Assembly (NCBI RefSeq): GCF_003286085.1
Contig: NW_020825288.1
Coordinates: forward strand, 25,854,001-25,918,000
DNA length: 64,000 nucleotides
DNA from: Drosophila persimilis
Lineage: Eukaryota; Arthropoda; Insecta; Diptera; Drosophilidae
Direction of reading: 5' to 3'
In this document: positions 1 through 11,336 of the stretch, piece after piece
How the letters are laid out: each line of letters begins with the position of its first letter
Numbering within the stretch: position 1 is the stretch's first letter
Notes under the pieces: model-generated
Database searches by the model: none
Told to the model about the DNA's origin: nothing
The model's input: only the letters and a program-made list of their open reading frames with translations
Position numbers and translations under genes: made by a program

Positions 1-295
1 GCATGGGTACTCCAACCGGCTGATGGGCATCATATCTGATGGATGCCCCGCCAATTTGCTGACGAGAGTGAGCGCCGCCAGGGAGTACCCAGTACTTTGG
101 GATATCGTACATCTGCGGAAGATTTTGGCAAAATATCGCGTTGTCGACAGAGTACTGAGCCCCGTTTACAATTTTCATTTCACTGCGGCAAAATGGCGGG
201 ATACGGAGTTCCCACCGGTGCGCGTGGATTTCCAGAACCGGATTGCAGAGGATCTTACACAGTTGAAGCATCTTATTGCACGTGTTTGTTCCTAT
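1..295 (+). repeat. Unit 0 (right end only)
   Basis: The last 295 bp of a short unit, matching 3918-4212 of unit 1. It contains only the 3' part of gene B exon 2. Confidence 0.93.
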
Positions 296-304
296 TTGAA
301 ATGA
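1..304 (+). pseudogene. Gene B, unit 0: 3' part of exon 2
   Basis: Only the end of exon 2 is in the window; the frame stays open from the left edge. It reads through the Ser-Asp-Gly and Asp-x-x-His-Leu-x-Lys region and ends Ser-Tyr-Leu-Lys, the last two codons and the TGA (302-304) coming from the next unit. Confidence 0.7.
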
Positions 305-486
305 TTTGAATTCGATTTCATTACATCTGTAAATTATGTTTTGCCCACGAATGCTGACCCCTTTTCTCTTCTTTTCACATTTATTTATGCCATTTTTCAT
401 GGGTTTTTTCTTTCTTGCAGCAATGACGCTGCAATCTTACAATTTCATCAAAGACGTTCGTTGATATTTGATTTGATTTAAAATAT

Positions 487-1462
487 TGTAAGGTAGTGAT
501 CCTAGGCTGCGGTCAGTCTCAGTCTGCCCAGGGTCACCTACAGTTTATTTGTAAGTTGTTGAGACGTTGAGACTGGGGGGGGGGGGGGAAAAGCGGGCGT
601 TGGGCCGGGCGGCGCGAAACTCACCCGAGACGCTGCACTCCCCGACTTCAGCAGGGTAAAACCCCTGTTGCCAAGGTCGAGGTGGGCCGCGGGTCCGGGG
701 AGGTGAAGGAAAAGGATAAGGGGGGGGGGGGGGGCCGGCTCTGTCGAAACGCGTACCACTTCTCACTCCAGCAGGGTAAAACCCTGTTGCCAGAGTCAGA
801 GCGGGAGCGTAGTGACCAAGAACAGTCAGGAAAAAACGGACGGGGAGGGGGTGGAGAGATGACCGCAGTCGGTGGTCCGACCAGAGAAAACAAATGGAAG
901 CCAAAGAGTTCTTAATTATATGATCGAAGTTTTATTGGATTGATTCCCCTTGCACTCCCTTCTACTCCTACTACTACCTTGGCCATCGGCCAGCTCACCC
1001 GCGGATCCGGCGCCTGTGTTCCCGCAGCTCGTCCATGCTTTTTAATTCCTCTCTGGCGCGCGGCCGTTCAGCACTTTTCTTTTTTTCTCTTCGATGTCCG
1101 CGACGTTCCGTCTTCGCTCGCTTCCAAAAATCGACTCTTCTCTCGCCACGGTCGCTCGACGTTCCCCCCACGCCTCGCGCTCGTTTTCGGGCCAACAGGA
1201 CTTTTACGAAAGAGATCCGCTCTGCTGCCGGCTGAGCATGGCTCTCTCTCCTCGCTGTCTTCTTTGCGGTTGTTCCGTGTGAGCTGGCCGTTTGGCGGGA
1301 TTTCGGCTATGCAAAACTTAACTAGCTTATTTATTACCATAGCATATGATTGTGACTAATACAAATCTCGCTCCATTGCGACTTACTATATTTTCAGGTT
1401 GTCTTATTATTATTATTATTAACTCTTGTTACTATGTGAGGTTCCCAGTATGGGTCCTCACA
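487..1462 (-). mobile_element. Solo-LTR-like element, unit 1 (976 bp, B1 form)
   Basis: Bounded by TGTAAGG on the left and CCTCACA on the right, a 7-bp terminal inverted repeat with one mismatch, with ATAT on both sides (483-486, 1463-1466). This is the form of a solo LTR with a 4-bp target duplication. I assign minus orientation (TGTGAGGACC...CCTTACA) because AATAAA lies inside on that strand near 930; orientation is uncertain. The interior has long G runs at 577 and 721 and two small hairpins (cagcagggtaaaacccctg type). No internal retrotransposon genes flank it. I do not recognise the family. Confidence 0.5.
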
Positions 1463-1760
1463 ATATGAAATAAAAATAATAAACACATCTAGCAAGGAAC
1501 TAGTTCCACTGTACCAGCTATTAAACGAGTTACAGGGTATAGCCAAAGTCATTTAATTAGCCATAAAAACAGATATATTTATATGTACGGAAAATCTGAG
1601 TGCGAATCTAAGCAAACATTCATTCGAGCAATACAACAAAAAGCGTTCGCTTATGATCTGTGCGATGCCATCCAAGAAAATTGTGTAAAATACTAAATAT
1701 ACTAAATATACTAATACTAAATATTACCCTAATTAAAAAACTTAAATTAAATTATTTTCC
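1463..1760. other. AT-rich spacer between LTR-like element and gene A
   Basis: About 300 bp, present in every unit. It holds a perfect 12-bp palindrome ggaactagttcc (1496-1507) and a variable minisatellite of actaaatat (about 1693-1728). I see no gene. In minus orientation it would be the region just downstream of gene A. Confidence 0.6.
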
Positions 1761-3025
1761 TTAAAATTGTGTTTTTTTCCTTTTCGATAAGGTCGATAAG
1801 GGAAGAGGCACTTGGGAAATTAGTTCAAACCGTTTGCGATGTTGTATGCGGTTGTAAATGCAACCGCCTTGGTTTTTCGGACACCACTTTTCTTCGGTTT
1901 CCTTAGGGAAGAGAAGTGTCACTTCCTTGCAAAGCGCCAGGCATACTTTGCGTTCCAATTTCAATTGCAGATTTGTAAAGTAATCAATAATCAAGTCGCA
2001 TAAAAGAGCCCGTTCCACCTTGTTCATCGTCTTCCTGCTTAGTTTGTGGCACAGCGCTTTGTGATCTGCGCTGCTATTCGAAATCTCCAACACCGACGCA
2101 TTATCGTCCGGGCCACGTCGTCTCCGAGATTTGGCATCTCAGAGAGTTCGCTTTGACTCGTCTCTTCCATGAGCTGATCTTTTGTCAGAATGAAATCGAG
2201 GGAGCGTTGGACTTCCTCTTCATCGGACTTCCGAGCTTGATGATTTACGTTGTTGGCTGTGAGTAGGGACAACAGCGTGGGTGACTGCACCGAAGTCTGG
2301 GCACTGCCTCCAGCGGTAGTCGCCATCAGCTGTTGCTCTTGTTTGCCAATGCCCGGCTGCTGGGATGGAATTATGACATGTTCCAGGATGCGAAAACTCG
2401 GATTATGGGTCGATTTCTGTTGGGATAGAATAGATAGATAGATGCGATCTTGTGAATTTCAAGTTTAATTGCATTTACTTACTGATTGTGTCTGCACCAC
2501 CACACTCGGTTTGTCTGCGGGCGATTGGTACATCTCCATATCTATCTTGCCGACACTGGGCGGCACGCCCACTCCTGCATCCACCCAGATTGGCACCTCG
2601 GAAGTGGTTCCCTTGCTGGAATTCCCCTTTAATATTATTGACGACATGGATACTATCTGGGCCGCGGTGCCAGACAGTACCTGAACAATGTCCAACAAAC
2701 TTTCGACGGGCGTCATCACCATCAAACTGACGCTGGATTGCCCAGGGTTGGCTGCGGCCGTCAGTAGGGCCACCTGCTCCAACTGTGCTGCTGTCAGATT
2801 GGAGCAATCAAAGCTATCATCAGCAATCTCCTGCTTGGCCGTCTGCTGGCCACCGACTTCTGGCTTTTGCTGCAGAGTCAAATTTTCGCACTTCGGCAGC
2901 GCAGAATTTATACATTCAAGTATAGATTCTTTTGTAATGTGCTTCTCCGCTTCCAATTCTCCAATTTTATATCCATTTTGGCCGACCGGGGGGGGACCAC
3001 AATTAAAATTAATATTGAAAGACAT
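1761..3025 (-). pseudogene. Gene A, unit 1: two-exon protein of unknown family, frameshifted
   Basis: Exon 1 (2483-3025) opens with ATG and encodes 181 residues; it is rich in Ser, Gln, Val and Ala and low in aromatics. The donor GTAAGT, a 66-nt intron and the acceptor ccaacag lead in phase to exon 2 (from 2416). Exon 2 begins Lys-Ser-Thr-His and, further on, is charged and helical in look (Asn-Lys-Val-Glu-Arg-Ala-Leu-Leu...), with Phe-Pro-Lys-Glu and Gly-Gly-Cys near the end. Near 2097 one G is missing relative to units 4-7 (gacgcatt against gacggcatt), which shifts the frame before the last third. In the shifted frame this copy stays open to 1761, because it has TGG where units 4-7 have TAG. 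A 3-nt in-frame loss removes one Ser near 2351. I do not recognise the family. Confidence 0.6.
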
Positions 3026-3500
3026 TTTTACAACTTCTCTTCTTCATTCACTTCAACCACTCACATTTGACAAACGAGAAGTCGTACCGTACCGTTATGT
3101 TTTCGCTTTTCTTTTTGCTTTGCTTTTTTGCATGCTGCACACATACACATACATCCACACATGGATGGACAAAAACAATACGTGATGCTTTTTAGTTGTA
3201 TGTGTTCGCCTTAAAAAACTGAGGCGGCGATTACGAAAAAAGGGAAAACAACAGAAAACAGAAGAAACAGAACAGCCTGATACTTTGAATATATTTTCTT
3301 AATTCAATATTATATTGAATTATGTATTGTATATGCAAATATTGTATAGTAATAAATAGTAATATATTATAAAAAATAGTAAAATACCCAAAAATATAAA
3401 AAATCTTCAAAGTGCGCGCAAAAGGGAAGCGAAAAAACAGATTTCTGCAGTGTCACGCTGAAGCGTGAGACTGAAAAGTTTGATTTGATTTGATCATGAT
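3026..3500. promoter_or_regulatory. Shared divergent spacer between genes A and B (unit 1)
   Basis: 475 bp separate the two ATGs, which face away from each other. The A-proximal side is pyrimidine-rich; the middle is very AT-rich (ttcaatattatattgaatta type). Next to B lies a perfect inverted repeat tcacgctgaagcgtga (3453-3468), followed by repeated tttgattt. The layout suits a bidirectional promoter, which is inference. Equivalent spacers: 6899-7373, 10861-11336, 17991-18465, 22077-22552, 26166-26642 and 40401-40877. Confidence 0.5.
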
Positions 3501-4221
3501 ATGATGCATCAAATTGTGTTACCTTTTGTGCGTACTTTATCTGAGCAACAGGTACTTAAGGCGGTTAATTTTATAGAGCGGGAGAGTCAGGAGAGATACC
3601 TCTACGATGGCCAAATCAACATGCTCCACAATCTTCGGAAGTTTGAGATAGAGCCCTTCGTCCTCATTCTGGACGAATTCCATGTCAAATGGGATTGGCA
3701 CGGGAAGTGGAAGGTGCTGGCCATCGCAGGTTTCAACCTCGATGCCTCCAATTTCAATTACCTGCACATGAAGCTGGTAAGTAAATACATATATTATATT
3801 ATTCATATATTTATGTATAAACATAACCATTATTTCACAGGCCATGGTTGAGGATAAGATAATGGGATCTGAGGAGATAGATGACAGTCTATCCATGGTG
3901 CTGGAGGCCATAAAACGGCATGGGTACTCCAACCGGCTGATGGGCATCATATCTGATGGATGCCCCGCCAATTTGCTGACGAGAGTGAGCGCCGCCAGGG
4001 AGTACCCAGTACTTTGGGATATCGTACATCTGCGGAAGATTTTGGCAAAATATCGCGTTGTCGACAGAGTACTGAGCCCCGTTTACAATTTTCATTTCAC
4101 TGCGGCAAAATGGCGGGATACGGAGTTCCCACCGGTGCGCGTGGATTTCCAGAACCGGATTGCAGAGGATCTTACACAGTTGAAGCATCTTATTGCACGT
4201 GTTTGTTCCTATTTGAAATGA
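3501..4221 (+). CDS. Gene B, unit 1: P-superfamily transposase-like protein, truncated (218 aa)
   Basis: Exon 1 (3501-3776) and exon 2 (3841-4221) are joined in phase across a 64-nt intron (gtaagt...tttcacag). Exon 1 contains Leu-Ile-Leu-Asp-Glu-Phe-His-Val (Asp58, Glu59). Exon 2 has Gly-Ile-Ile-Ser-Asp-Gly (Asp131), then Trp-Asp-Ile-Val-His-Leu-Arg-Lys (Asp152, His155, Lys159). In P-element and THAP9 transposases the first catalytic Asp sits in a Phe-Asp-Glu, the second in a Ser-Asp, followed by Asp-x-x-His-Leu-x-Lys. The order and spacing agree. No THAP zinc finger is seen and the third catalytic Glu is absent, so transposition activity is unlikely. The last two codons and stop come from the unit junction at 4212/4213. 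Confidence 0.6.
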
Positions 4222-4368
4222 TTTGCCCACGAATGCTGACCCCTTTTCTCTTCTTTTCACATTTATTTATGCCATTTTTCATGGGTTTTTTCTTTCTTGC
4301 AGCAATGACGCTGCAATCTTACAATTTCATCAAAGACGTTCGTTGATATTTGATTTGATTTAAAATAT

Positions 4369-5343
4369 TGTAAGGTAGTGATCCTAGGCTGCGGTCAGTC
4401 TCAGTCTGCCCAGGGTCACCTACAGTTTATTTGTAAGTTGTTGAGACGTTGAGACTGGGGGGGGGGGGGAAAAGCGGGCGTTGGGCCGGGCGGCGCGAAA
4501 CTCACCCGAGACGCTGCACTCCCCGACTTCAGCAGGGTAAAACCCCTGTTGCCAAGGTCGAGGTGGGCCGCGGGTCCGGGGAGGTGAAGGAAAAGGATAA
4601 GGGGGGGGGGGGGCCGGCTCTGTCGAAACGCGTACCACTTCTCACTCCAGCAGGGTAAAACCCTGTTGCCAGAGTCAGAGCGGGAGCGTAGTGACCAAGA
4701 ACAGTCAGGAAAAAACGGACAGGGAGGGGGTGGAGAGATGACCGCAGTCGGTGGTCCGACCAGAGAAAACAAATGGAAGCCAAAGAGTTCTTAATTATAT
4801 GATCGAAGTTTTATTGGATTGATTCCCCTTGCACTCCCTTCTACTCCTACTACTACCTTGGCCATCGGCCAGCTCACCCGCGGATCCGGCGCCTGTGTTC
4901 CCGCAGCTCGTCCATGCTTTTTAATTCCTCTCTGGCGCGCGGCCGTTCAGCACTTTTCTTTTTTTCTCTTCGATGTCCGCGACGTTCCGTCTTCGCTCGC
5001 TTCCAAAAATCGACTCTTCTCTCGCCACGGTCGCTCGACGTTCCCCCCACGCCTCGCGCTCGTTTTCGGGCCAACAGGACTTTTACGAAAGAGATCCGCT
5101 CTGCTGCCGGCTGAGCATGGCTCTCTCTCCTCGCTGTCTTCTTTGCGGTTGTTCCGTGTGAGCTGGCCGTTTGGCGGGATTTCGGCTATGCAAAACTTAA
5201 CTAGCTATTTATTACCATAGCATATGATTGTGACTAATACAAATCTCGCTCCATTGCGACTTACTATATTTTCAGGTTGTCTTATTATTATTATTATTAT
5301 TAACTCTTGTTACTATGTGAGGTTCCCAGTATGGGTCCTCACA
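4369..5343 (-). mobile_element. Solo-LTR-like element, unit 2 (B1 form)
   Basis: Same ends and ATAT flanks as the unit 1 copy, and nearly the same interior. It lacks the 66-bp block between the first two G runs. Confidence 0.5.
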
Positions 5344-5632
5344 ATATGAAATAAAAATAATAAACACATCTAGCAAGGAACTAGTTCCACTGTACCAGCT
5401 ATTAAACGAGTTACAGGGTATAGCCAAAGTCATTTAATTAGCCATAAAAACAGATATATTTATATGTACGGAAAATCTGAGTGCGAATCTAAGCAAACAT
5501 TCATTCGAGCAATACAACAAAAAGCGTTCGCTTATGATCTGTGCGATGCCATCCAAGAAAATTGTGTAAAATACTAAATATACTAATACTAAATATTACC
5601 CTAATTAAAAAACTTAAATTAAATTATTTTCC

Positions 5633-6898
5633 TTAAAATTGTGTTTTTTTCCTTTTCGATAAGGTCGATAAGGGAAGAGGCACTTGGGAAATTAGTTCAA
5701 ACCGTTTGCGATGTTGTATGCGGTTGTAAATGCAACCGCCTTGGTTTTTCGGACACCACTTTTCTTCGGTTTCCTTAGGGAAGAGAAGTGTCACTTCCTT
5801 GCAAAGCGCCAGGCATACTTTGCGTTCCAATTTCAATTGCAGATTTGTAAAGTAATCAATAATCAAGTCGCATAAAAGAGCCCGTTCCACCTTGTTCATC
5901 GTCTTCCTGCTTAGTTTGTGGCACAGCGCTTTGTGATCTGCGCTGCTATTCGAAATCTCCAACACCGACGCATTATCGTCCGGGCCACGTCGTCTCCGAG
6001 ACTTGGCATCTCAGAGAGTTCGCCTTGACTCGTCTCTTCCATGAGCTGATCTTTTGTCAGAATGAAATCGAGGGAGCGTTGGACTTCCTCTTCATCGGAC
6101 TTCCGAGCTTGATGATTTACGTTGTTGGCTGTGAGTAGGGACAACAGCGTGGGTGACTGCACCGAAGTCTGGGCACTGCCTCCAGCGGTAGTCGCCATCA
6201 GCTGTTGCTCTTGTTTGCCAATGCTGCCCGGCTGCTGGGATGGAATTATGACATGTTCCAGGATGCGAAAACTCGGATTATGGGTCGATTTCTGTTGGGA
6301 TAGAATAGATAGATAGATGCGATCTTGTGAATTTCAAGTTTAATTGCATTTACTTACTGATTGTGTCTGCACCACCACACTCGGTTTGTCTGCGGGCGAT
6401 TGGTACATCTCCATATCTATCTTGCCGACACTGGGCGGCACGCCACTCCTGCATCCACCCAGATTGGCACCTCGGAAGTGGTTCCCTTGCTGGAATTCCC
6501 CTTTAATATTATTGACGACATGGATACTATCTGGGCCGCGGTGCCAGACAGTACCTGAACAATGTCCAACAAACTTTCGACGGGCGTCATCACCATCAAA
6601 CTGACGCTGGATTGCCCAGGGTTGGCTGCGGCCGTCAGTAGGGCCACCTGCTCCAACTGTGCTGCTGTCAGATTGGAGCAATCAAAGCTATCATCAGCAA
6701 TCTCCTGCTTGGCCGTCTGCTGGCCACCGACTCTGGCTTTTGCTGCAGAGTCAAATTTTCGCACTTCGGCAGCGCAGAATTTATACATTCAAGTATAGAT
6801 TCTTTTGTAATGTGCTTCTCCGCTTCCAATTCTCCAATTTTATATCCATTTTGGCCGACCGGGGGGGGACCACAATTAAAATTAATATTGAAAGACAT
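5633..6898 (-). pseudogene. Gene A, unit 2: multiply frameshifted
   Basis: Exon 1 (6358-6898) has two single-base losses: gactctggc near 6731 (gacttctggc elsewhere) and cacgccactc near 6442 (cacgcccactc elsewhere). Exon 2 (5633-6291) has the same missing G as unit 1 near 5969. Splice sites are preserved. This is the most damaged copy. Confidence 0.65.
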
Positions 6899-7373
6899 TT
6901 TTACTACTTCTCTTCTTCATTCACTTCAACCACTCACATTTGACAAACGAGAAGTCGTACCGTACCGTTATGTTTTCGCTTTTCTTTTTGCTTTGCTTTT
7001 TTGCATGCTGCACACATACACATACATCCACACATGGATGGACAAAAACAATACGTGATGCTTTTTAGTTGTATGTGTTCGCCTTAAAAAACTGAGGCGG
7101 CGATTACGAAAAAAGGGAAAACAACAGAAAACAGAAGAAACAGAACAGCCTGATACTTTGAATATATTTTCTTAATTCAATATTATATTGAATTATGTAT
7201 TGTATATGCAAATATTGTATAGTAATAAATAGTAATATATTATAAAAAATAGTAAAATACCCAAAAATATAAAAAATCTTCAAAGTGCGCGCAAAAGGGA
7301 AGCGAAAAAACAGATTTCTGCAGTGTCACGCTGAAGCGTGAGACTGAAAAGTTTGATTTGATTTGATCATGAT

Positions 7374-8011
7374 ATGATGCATCAAATTGTGTTACCTTTT
7401 GTGCGTACTTTATCTGAGCAACAGGTACTTAAGGCGGTTAATTTTATAGATTATAATTCTGGACGAATTCCATGTCAAATGGGATTGGCACGGGAAGTGG
7501 AAGGTGCTGGCCATCGCAGGTTTCAACCTCGATGCCTCCAATTTCAATTACCTGCACATGAAGCTGGTAAGTAAATACATATATTATATTATTCATATAT
7601 TTATGTATAAACATAACCATTATTTCACAGGCCATGGTTGAGGATAAGATAATGGGATCTGAGGAGATAGATGACAGTCTATCCATGGTGCTGGAGGCCA
7701 TAAAACGGCATGGGTACTCCAACCGGCTGATGGGCATCATATCTGATGGATGCCCCGCCAATTTGCTAACGAGAGTGTGCGCCGCCAGGGAGTACCCAGT
7801 ACTTTGGGATATCGTACATCTGCGGAAGATTTTGGCAAAATATCGCGTTGTCGACAGAGTACTGAGCCCCGTTTACAATTTTCATTTCACTGCGGCAAAA
7901 TGGCGGGATACGGAGTTCCCACCGGTGCGCGTGGATTTCCAGAACCGGATTGCAGAGGATCTTACACAGTTGAAGCATCTTATTGCACGTGTTTGTTCCT
8001 ATTTGAAATGA
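7374..8011 (+). pseudogene. Gene B, unit 2: exon 1 deletion
   Basis: Exon 1 (7374-7566) is 83 nt shorter than in other copies. The stretch from gagcgggag to the codons before Leu-Asp-Glu is replaced by ttataa at about 7450, which shifts the frame. Splice sites are intact. Exon 2 (7631-8011) is open and has Cys in place of Ser in Arg-Val-Ser-Ala, as in unit 3. Confidence 0.7.
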
Positions 8012-8158
8012 TTTGCCCACGAATGCTGACCCCTTTTCTCTTCTTTTCACATTTATTTATGCCATTTTTCATGGGTTTTTTCTTTCTTGCAGCAATGACG
8101 CTGCAATCTTACAATTTCATCAAAGACGTTCGTTGATATTTGATTTGATTTAAAATAT

Positions 8159-9304
8159 TGTAAGGTAGTGATCCTAGGCTGCGGTCAGTCTCAGTCTGCC
8201 CAGGGTCACCTACAGTTTATTTGTAAGTTGCTGAGACGTTGAGACTGGGGGGGGGGGAGGCGGGTCGTTGGCGCAGGGATCGCCGAGCCGCCGTCAACGA
8301 CGGGGCCTTAGGGAGAAATTAGGGGGGGGGGGGGGGGGGGGGGAAAAGCGGGCGTTGGGCCGGGCGGCGCGAAACTCACCCGAGACGCTGCACTCCCCGA
8401 CTTCAGCAGGGTAAAACCCCTGTTGCCAAGGTCGAGGTGGGCCGCGGGTCCGGGGAGGTGAAGGAAAAGGATAAGGGGGGGGGGGGGGGGGCGCCTCTGT
8501 CGAAACGCGTACCACTTCTCACTCCAGCAGGGTAAAACCCTGTTGCCAGAGTCAGAGCGGGAGCGTAGTGACCAAGAACAGTCAGGAAAAAACGGACGGG
8601 GAGGGGGTGGAGAGATGACCGCAGTCGGTGGTCCGACCAGAGAAAACAAATGGAAGCCAAAGAGTTCTTAATTATATGATCGAAGTTTTATTGGATTGAT
8701 TCCCCTTGCACTCCCTTCTACTCCTACTACTACCTTGGCCATCGGCCAGCTCACCCGCGGATCCAATGTAAGATATTATTTAAAGTATTGTTTATTCGTA
8801 TTATTATCGCGGTGGCCTGGTATGTGTGCTTACAAAAGTTCTTAATGTTACGGCTTATTTCTGCTGCTGCTTGAGTCGCGTCCGTATGCTGCTGTTCTCT
8901 CCTTTTCACTGCTTCGCTCTGTTCCTCTTCTTCTCTGTCCGCTGTTGATCTGCTGCTGTTACTACTGCTGTTGCTACTGCTGTTGCTGCTGCTGTTACTA
9001 CTGCTGTTGCTGCTCATCAGCTGTTCTTTCGGGCCAACGGGACTTTTACGAAAGAGATCCGCTCTGCTGCCGGCTGAGCATGGCTCTCTCTCCTCGCTGT
9101 CTTCTTTGCGGTTGTTCCGTGTGAGCTGGCCGTTTGGCGGGATTTCGGCTATGCAAAACTTAACTAGCTTATTTATTACCATAGCATATGATTGTGACTA
9201 ATACAAATCTCGCTCCATTGCGACTTACTATATTTTCAGGTTGTCTTATTATTATTATTATTAACTCTTGTTACTATGTGAGGTTCCCAGTATGGGTCCT
9301 CACA
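8159..9304 (-). mobile_element. Solo-LTR-like element, unit 3 (1146 bp, B2 form)
   Basis: Contains the 66-bp block between two G runs (8248-8343). After ggatcc (8759) it has the alternative B2 segment, with AT-rich sequence and repeated tgctgttactactgctg at about 8951-9020, in place of the GC-rich B1 segment. Confidence 0.5.
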
Positions 9305-9593
9305 ATATGAAATAAAAATAATAAACACATCTAGCAAGGAACTAGTTCCACTGTACCAGCTATTAAACGAGTTACAGGGTATAGCCAAAGTCATTTAATT
9401 AGCCATAAAAACAGATATATTTATATGTACGGAAAATCTGAGTGCGAATCTAAGCAAACATTCATTCGAGCAATACAACAAAAAGCGTTCGCTTATGATC
9501 TGTGCGATGCAATCCAAGAAAATTGTGTAAAATACTAAATATACTAATACTAAATATTACCCTAATTAAAAAACTTAAATTAAATTATTTTCC

Positions 9594-10860
9594 TTAAAAT
9601 TGTGTTTTTTTCCTTTTCGATATGGTCGATAAGGGAAGAGGCACTTGGGAAATTAGTTCAAACCGTTTGCGATGTTGTATGCGGTTGTAAATGCAACCGC
9701 CTTGGTTTTTCGGACACCACTTTTCTTCGGTTTCCTTAGGGAAGAGAAGTGTCACTTCCTTGCAAAGCGCCAGGCATACTTTGCGTTCCAATTTCAATTG
9801 CAGATTTGTAAAGTAATCAATAATCAAGTCGCATAAAAGAGCCCGTTCCACCTTGTTCATCGTCTTCCTGCTTAGTTTGTGGCACAGCGCTTTGTGATCT
9901 GCGCTGCTATTCGAAATCTCCAACACCGACGCATTATCGTCCGGGCCACGTCGTCTCCGAGACTTGGCATCTCAGAGAGTTCGCTTTGACTCGTCTCTTC
10001 CATGAGCTGATCTTTTGTCAGAATGAAATCGAGGGAGCGTTGGACTTCCTCTTCATCGGACTTCCGAGCTTGATGATTTACGTTGTTGGCTGTGAGTAGG
10101 GACAACAGCGTGGGTGACTGCACCGAAGTCTGGGCACTGCCTCCAGCGGTAGTCGCCATCAGCTGTTGCTCTTGTTTGCCAATGCTGCCCGGCTGCTGGG
10201 ATGGAATTATGACATGTTCCAGGATGCGAAAACTCGGATTATGGGTCGATTTCTGTTGGGATAGAATAGATAGATAGATGCGATCTTGTGAATTTCAAGT
10301 TTAATTGCATTTACTTACTGATTGTGTCTGCACCACCACACTCGGTTTGTCTGCGGGCGATTGGTACATCTCCATATCTATCTTGCCGACACTGGGCGGC
10401 ACGCCCACTCCTGCATCCACCCAGATTGGCACCTCGGAAGTGGTTCCCTTGCTGGAATTCCCCTTTAATATTATTGACGACATGGATACTATCTGGGCCG
10501 CGGTGCCAGACAGTACCTGAACAATGTCCAACAAACTTTCGACGGGCGTCATCACCATCAAACTGACGCTGGATTGCCCAGGGTTGGCTGCGGCCGTCAG
10601 TAGGGCCACCTGCTCCAACTGTGCTGCTGTCAGATTGGAGCAATCAAAGCTATCATCAGCAATCTCCTGCTTGGCCGTCTGCTGGCCACCGACTCTGGCT
10701 TTTGCTGCAGAGTCAAATTTTCGCACTTCGGCAGCGCAGAATTTATACATTCAAGTATAGATTCTTTTGTAATGTGCTTCTCCGCTTCCAATTCTCCAAT
10801 TTTATATCCATTTTGGCCGACCGGGGGGGGACCACAATTAAAATTAATATTGAAAGACAT
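9594..10860 (-). pseudogene. Gene A, unit 3: frameshifted in both exons
   Basis: Exon 1 (10319-10860) shares the gactctggc deletion with unit 2 but keeps cacgcccactc. Exon 2 (9594-10252) shares the missing G with units 1 and 2. Splice sites are intact. Confidence 0.65.
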
Positions 10861-11336
10861 TTTTACTACTTCTCTTCTTCATTCACTTCAACCACTCACA
10901 TTTGACAAACGAGAAGTCGTACCGTACCGTTATGTTTTCGCTTTTCTTTTTGCTTTGCTTTTTTGCATGCTGCACACATACACATACATCCACACATGGA
11001 TGGACAAAAACAATACGTGATGCTTTTTAGTTGTATGTGTTCGCCTTAAAAAACTGAGGCGGCGATTACGAAAAAAGGGAAAACAACAGAAAACAGAAGA
11101 AACAGAACAGCCTGATACTTTGAATATATTTTCTTAATTCAATATTATATTGAATTATGTATTGTATATGCAAATATTGTATAGTAATAAATAGTAATAT
11201 ATTATAAAAAATAGTAAAATACCCAAAAATATAAAAAATCTTCAAAGTGCGCGCAAAAGGGAAGCGAAAAAAACAGATTTCTGCAGTGTCACGCTGAAGC
11301 GTGAGACTGAAAAGTTTGATTTGATTTGATCATGAT

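Larger units (their letters stand above)
296..4212 (+). repeat. Unit 1 (short, 3917 bp)
   Basis: Carries the 35-bp block after ttgaaatgatttg that units 2 and 3 lack. Its LTR-like element lacks the 66-bp G-flanked block and has the GC-rich B1 interior. Gene A exon 1 is open, exon 2 has the frameshift. Gene B exon 1 is intact and exon 2 truncated. Confidence 0.93.
4213..8002 (+). repeat. Unit 2 (short, 3790 bp)
   Basis: Lacks the 35-bp block near its start, like unit 3, but its LTR-like element matches unit 1 (no 66-bp block, B1 interior). Gene A exon 1 has two single-base deletions. Gene B exon 1 has an internal deletion. It is a mosaic of unit-1-like and unit-3-like segments. Confidence 0.93.

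Noticed and set aside
410..465. Exon after ttctttcttgcag ending at a TGA near 464
   Set aside because: A good acceptor but only about 15 codons and no linked upstream exon; could be chance or a relic.
995..1359. Overlapping open frames in the GC-rich B1 interior, both strands
   Set aside because: Several frames are open at once because of composition; no domain is seen, and half the units replace the segment.
3537..3971. 144-codon minus-strand frame opposite gene B
   Set aside because: Mirror of gene B exons; it crosses the B intron and has no features of its own.
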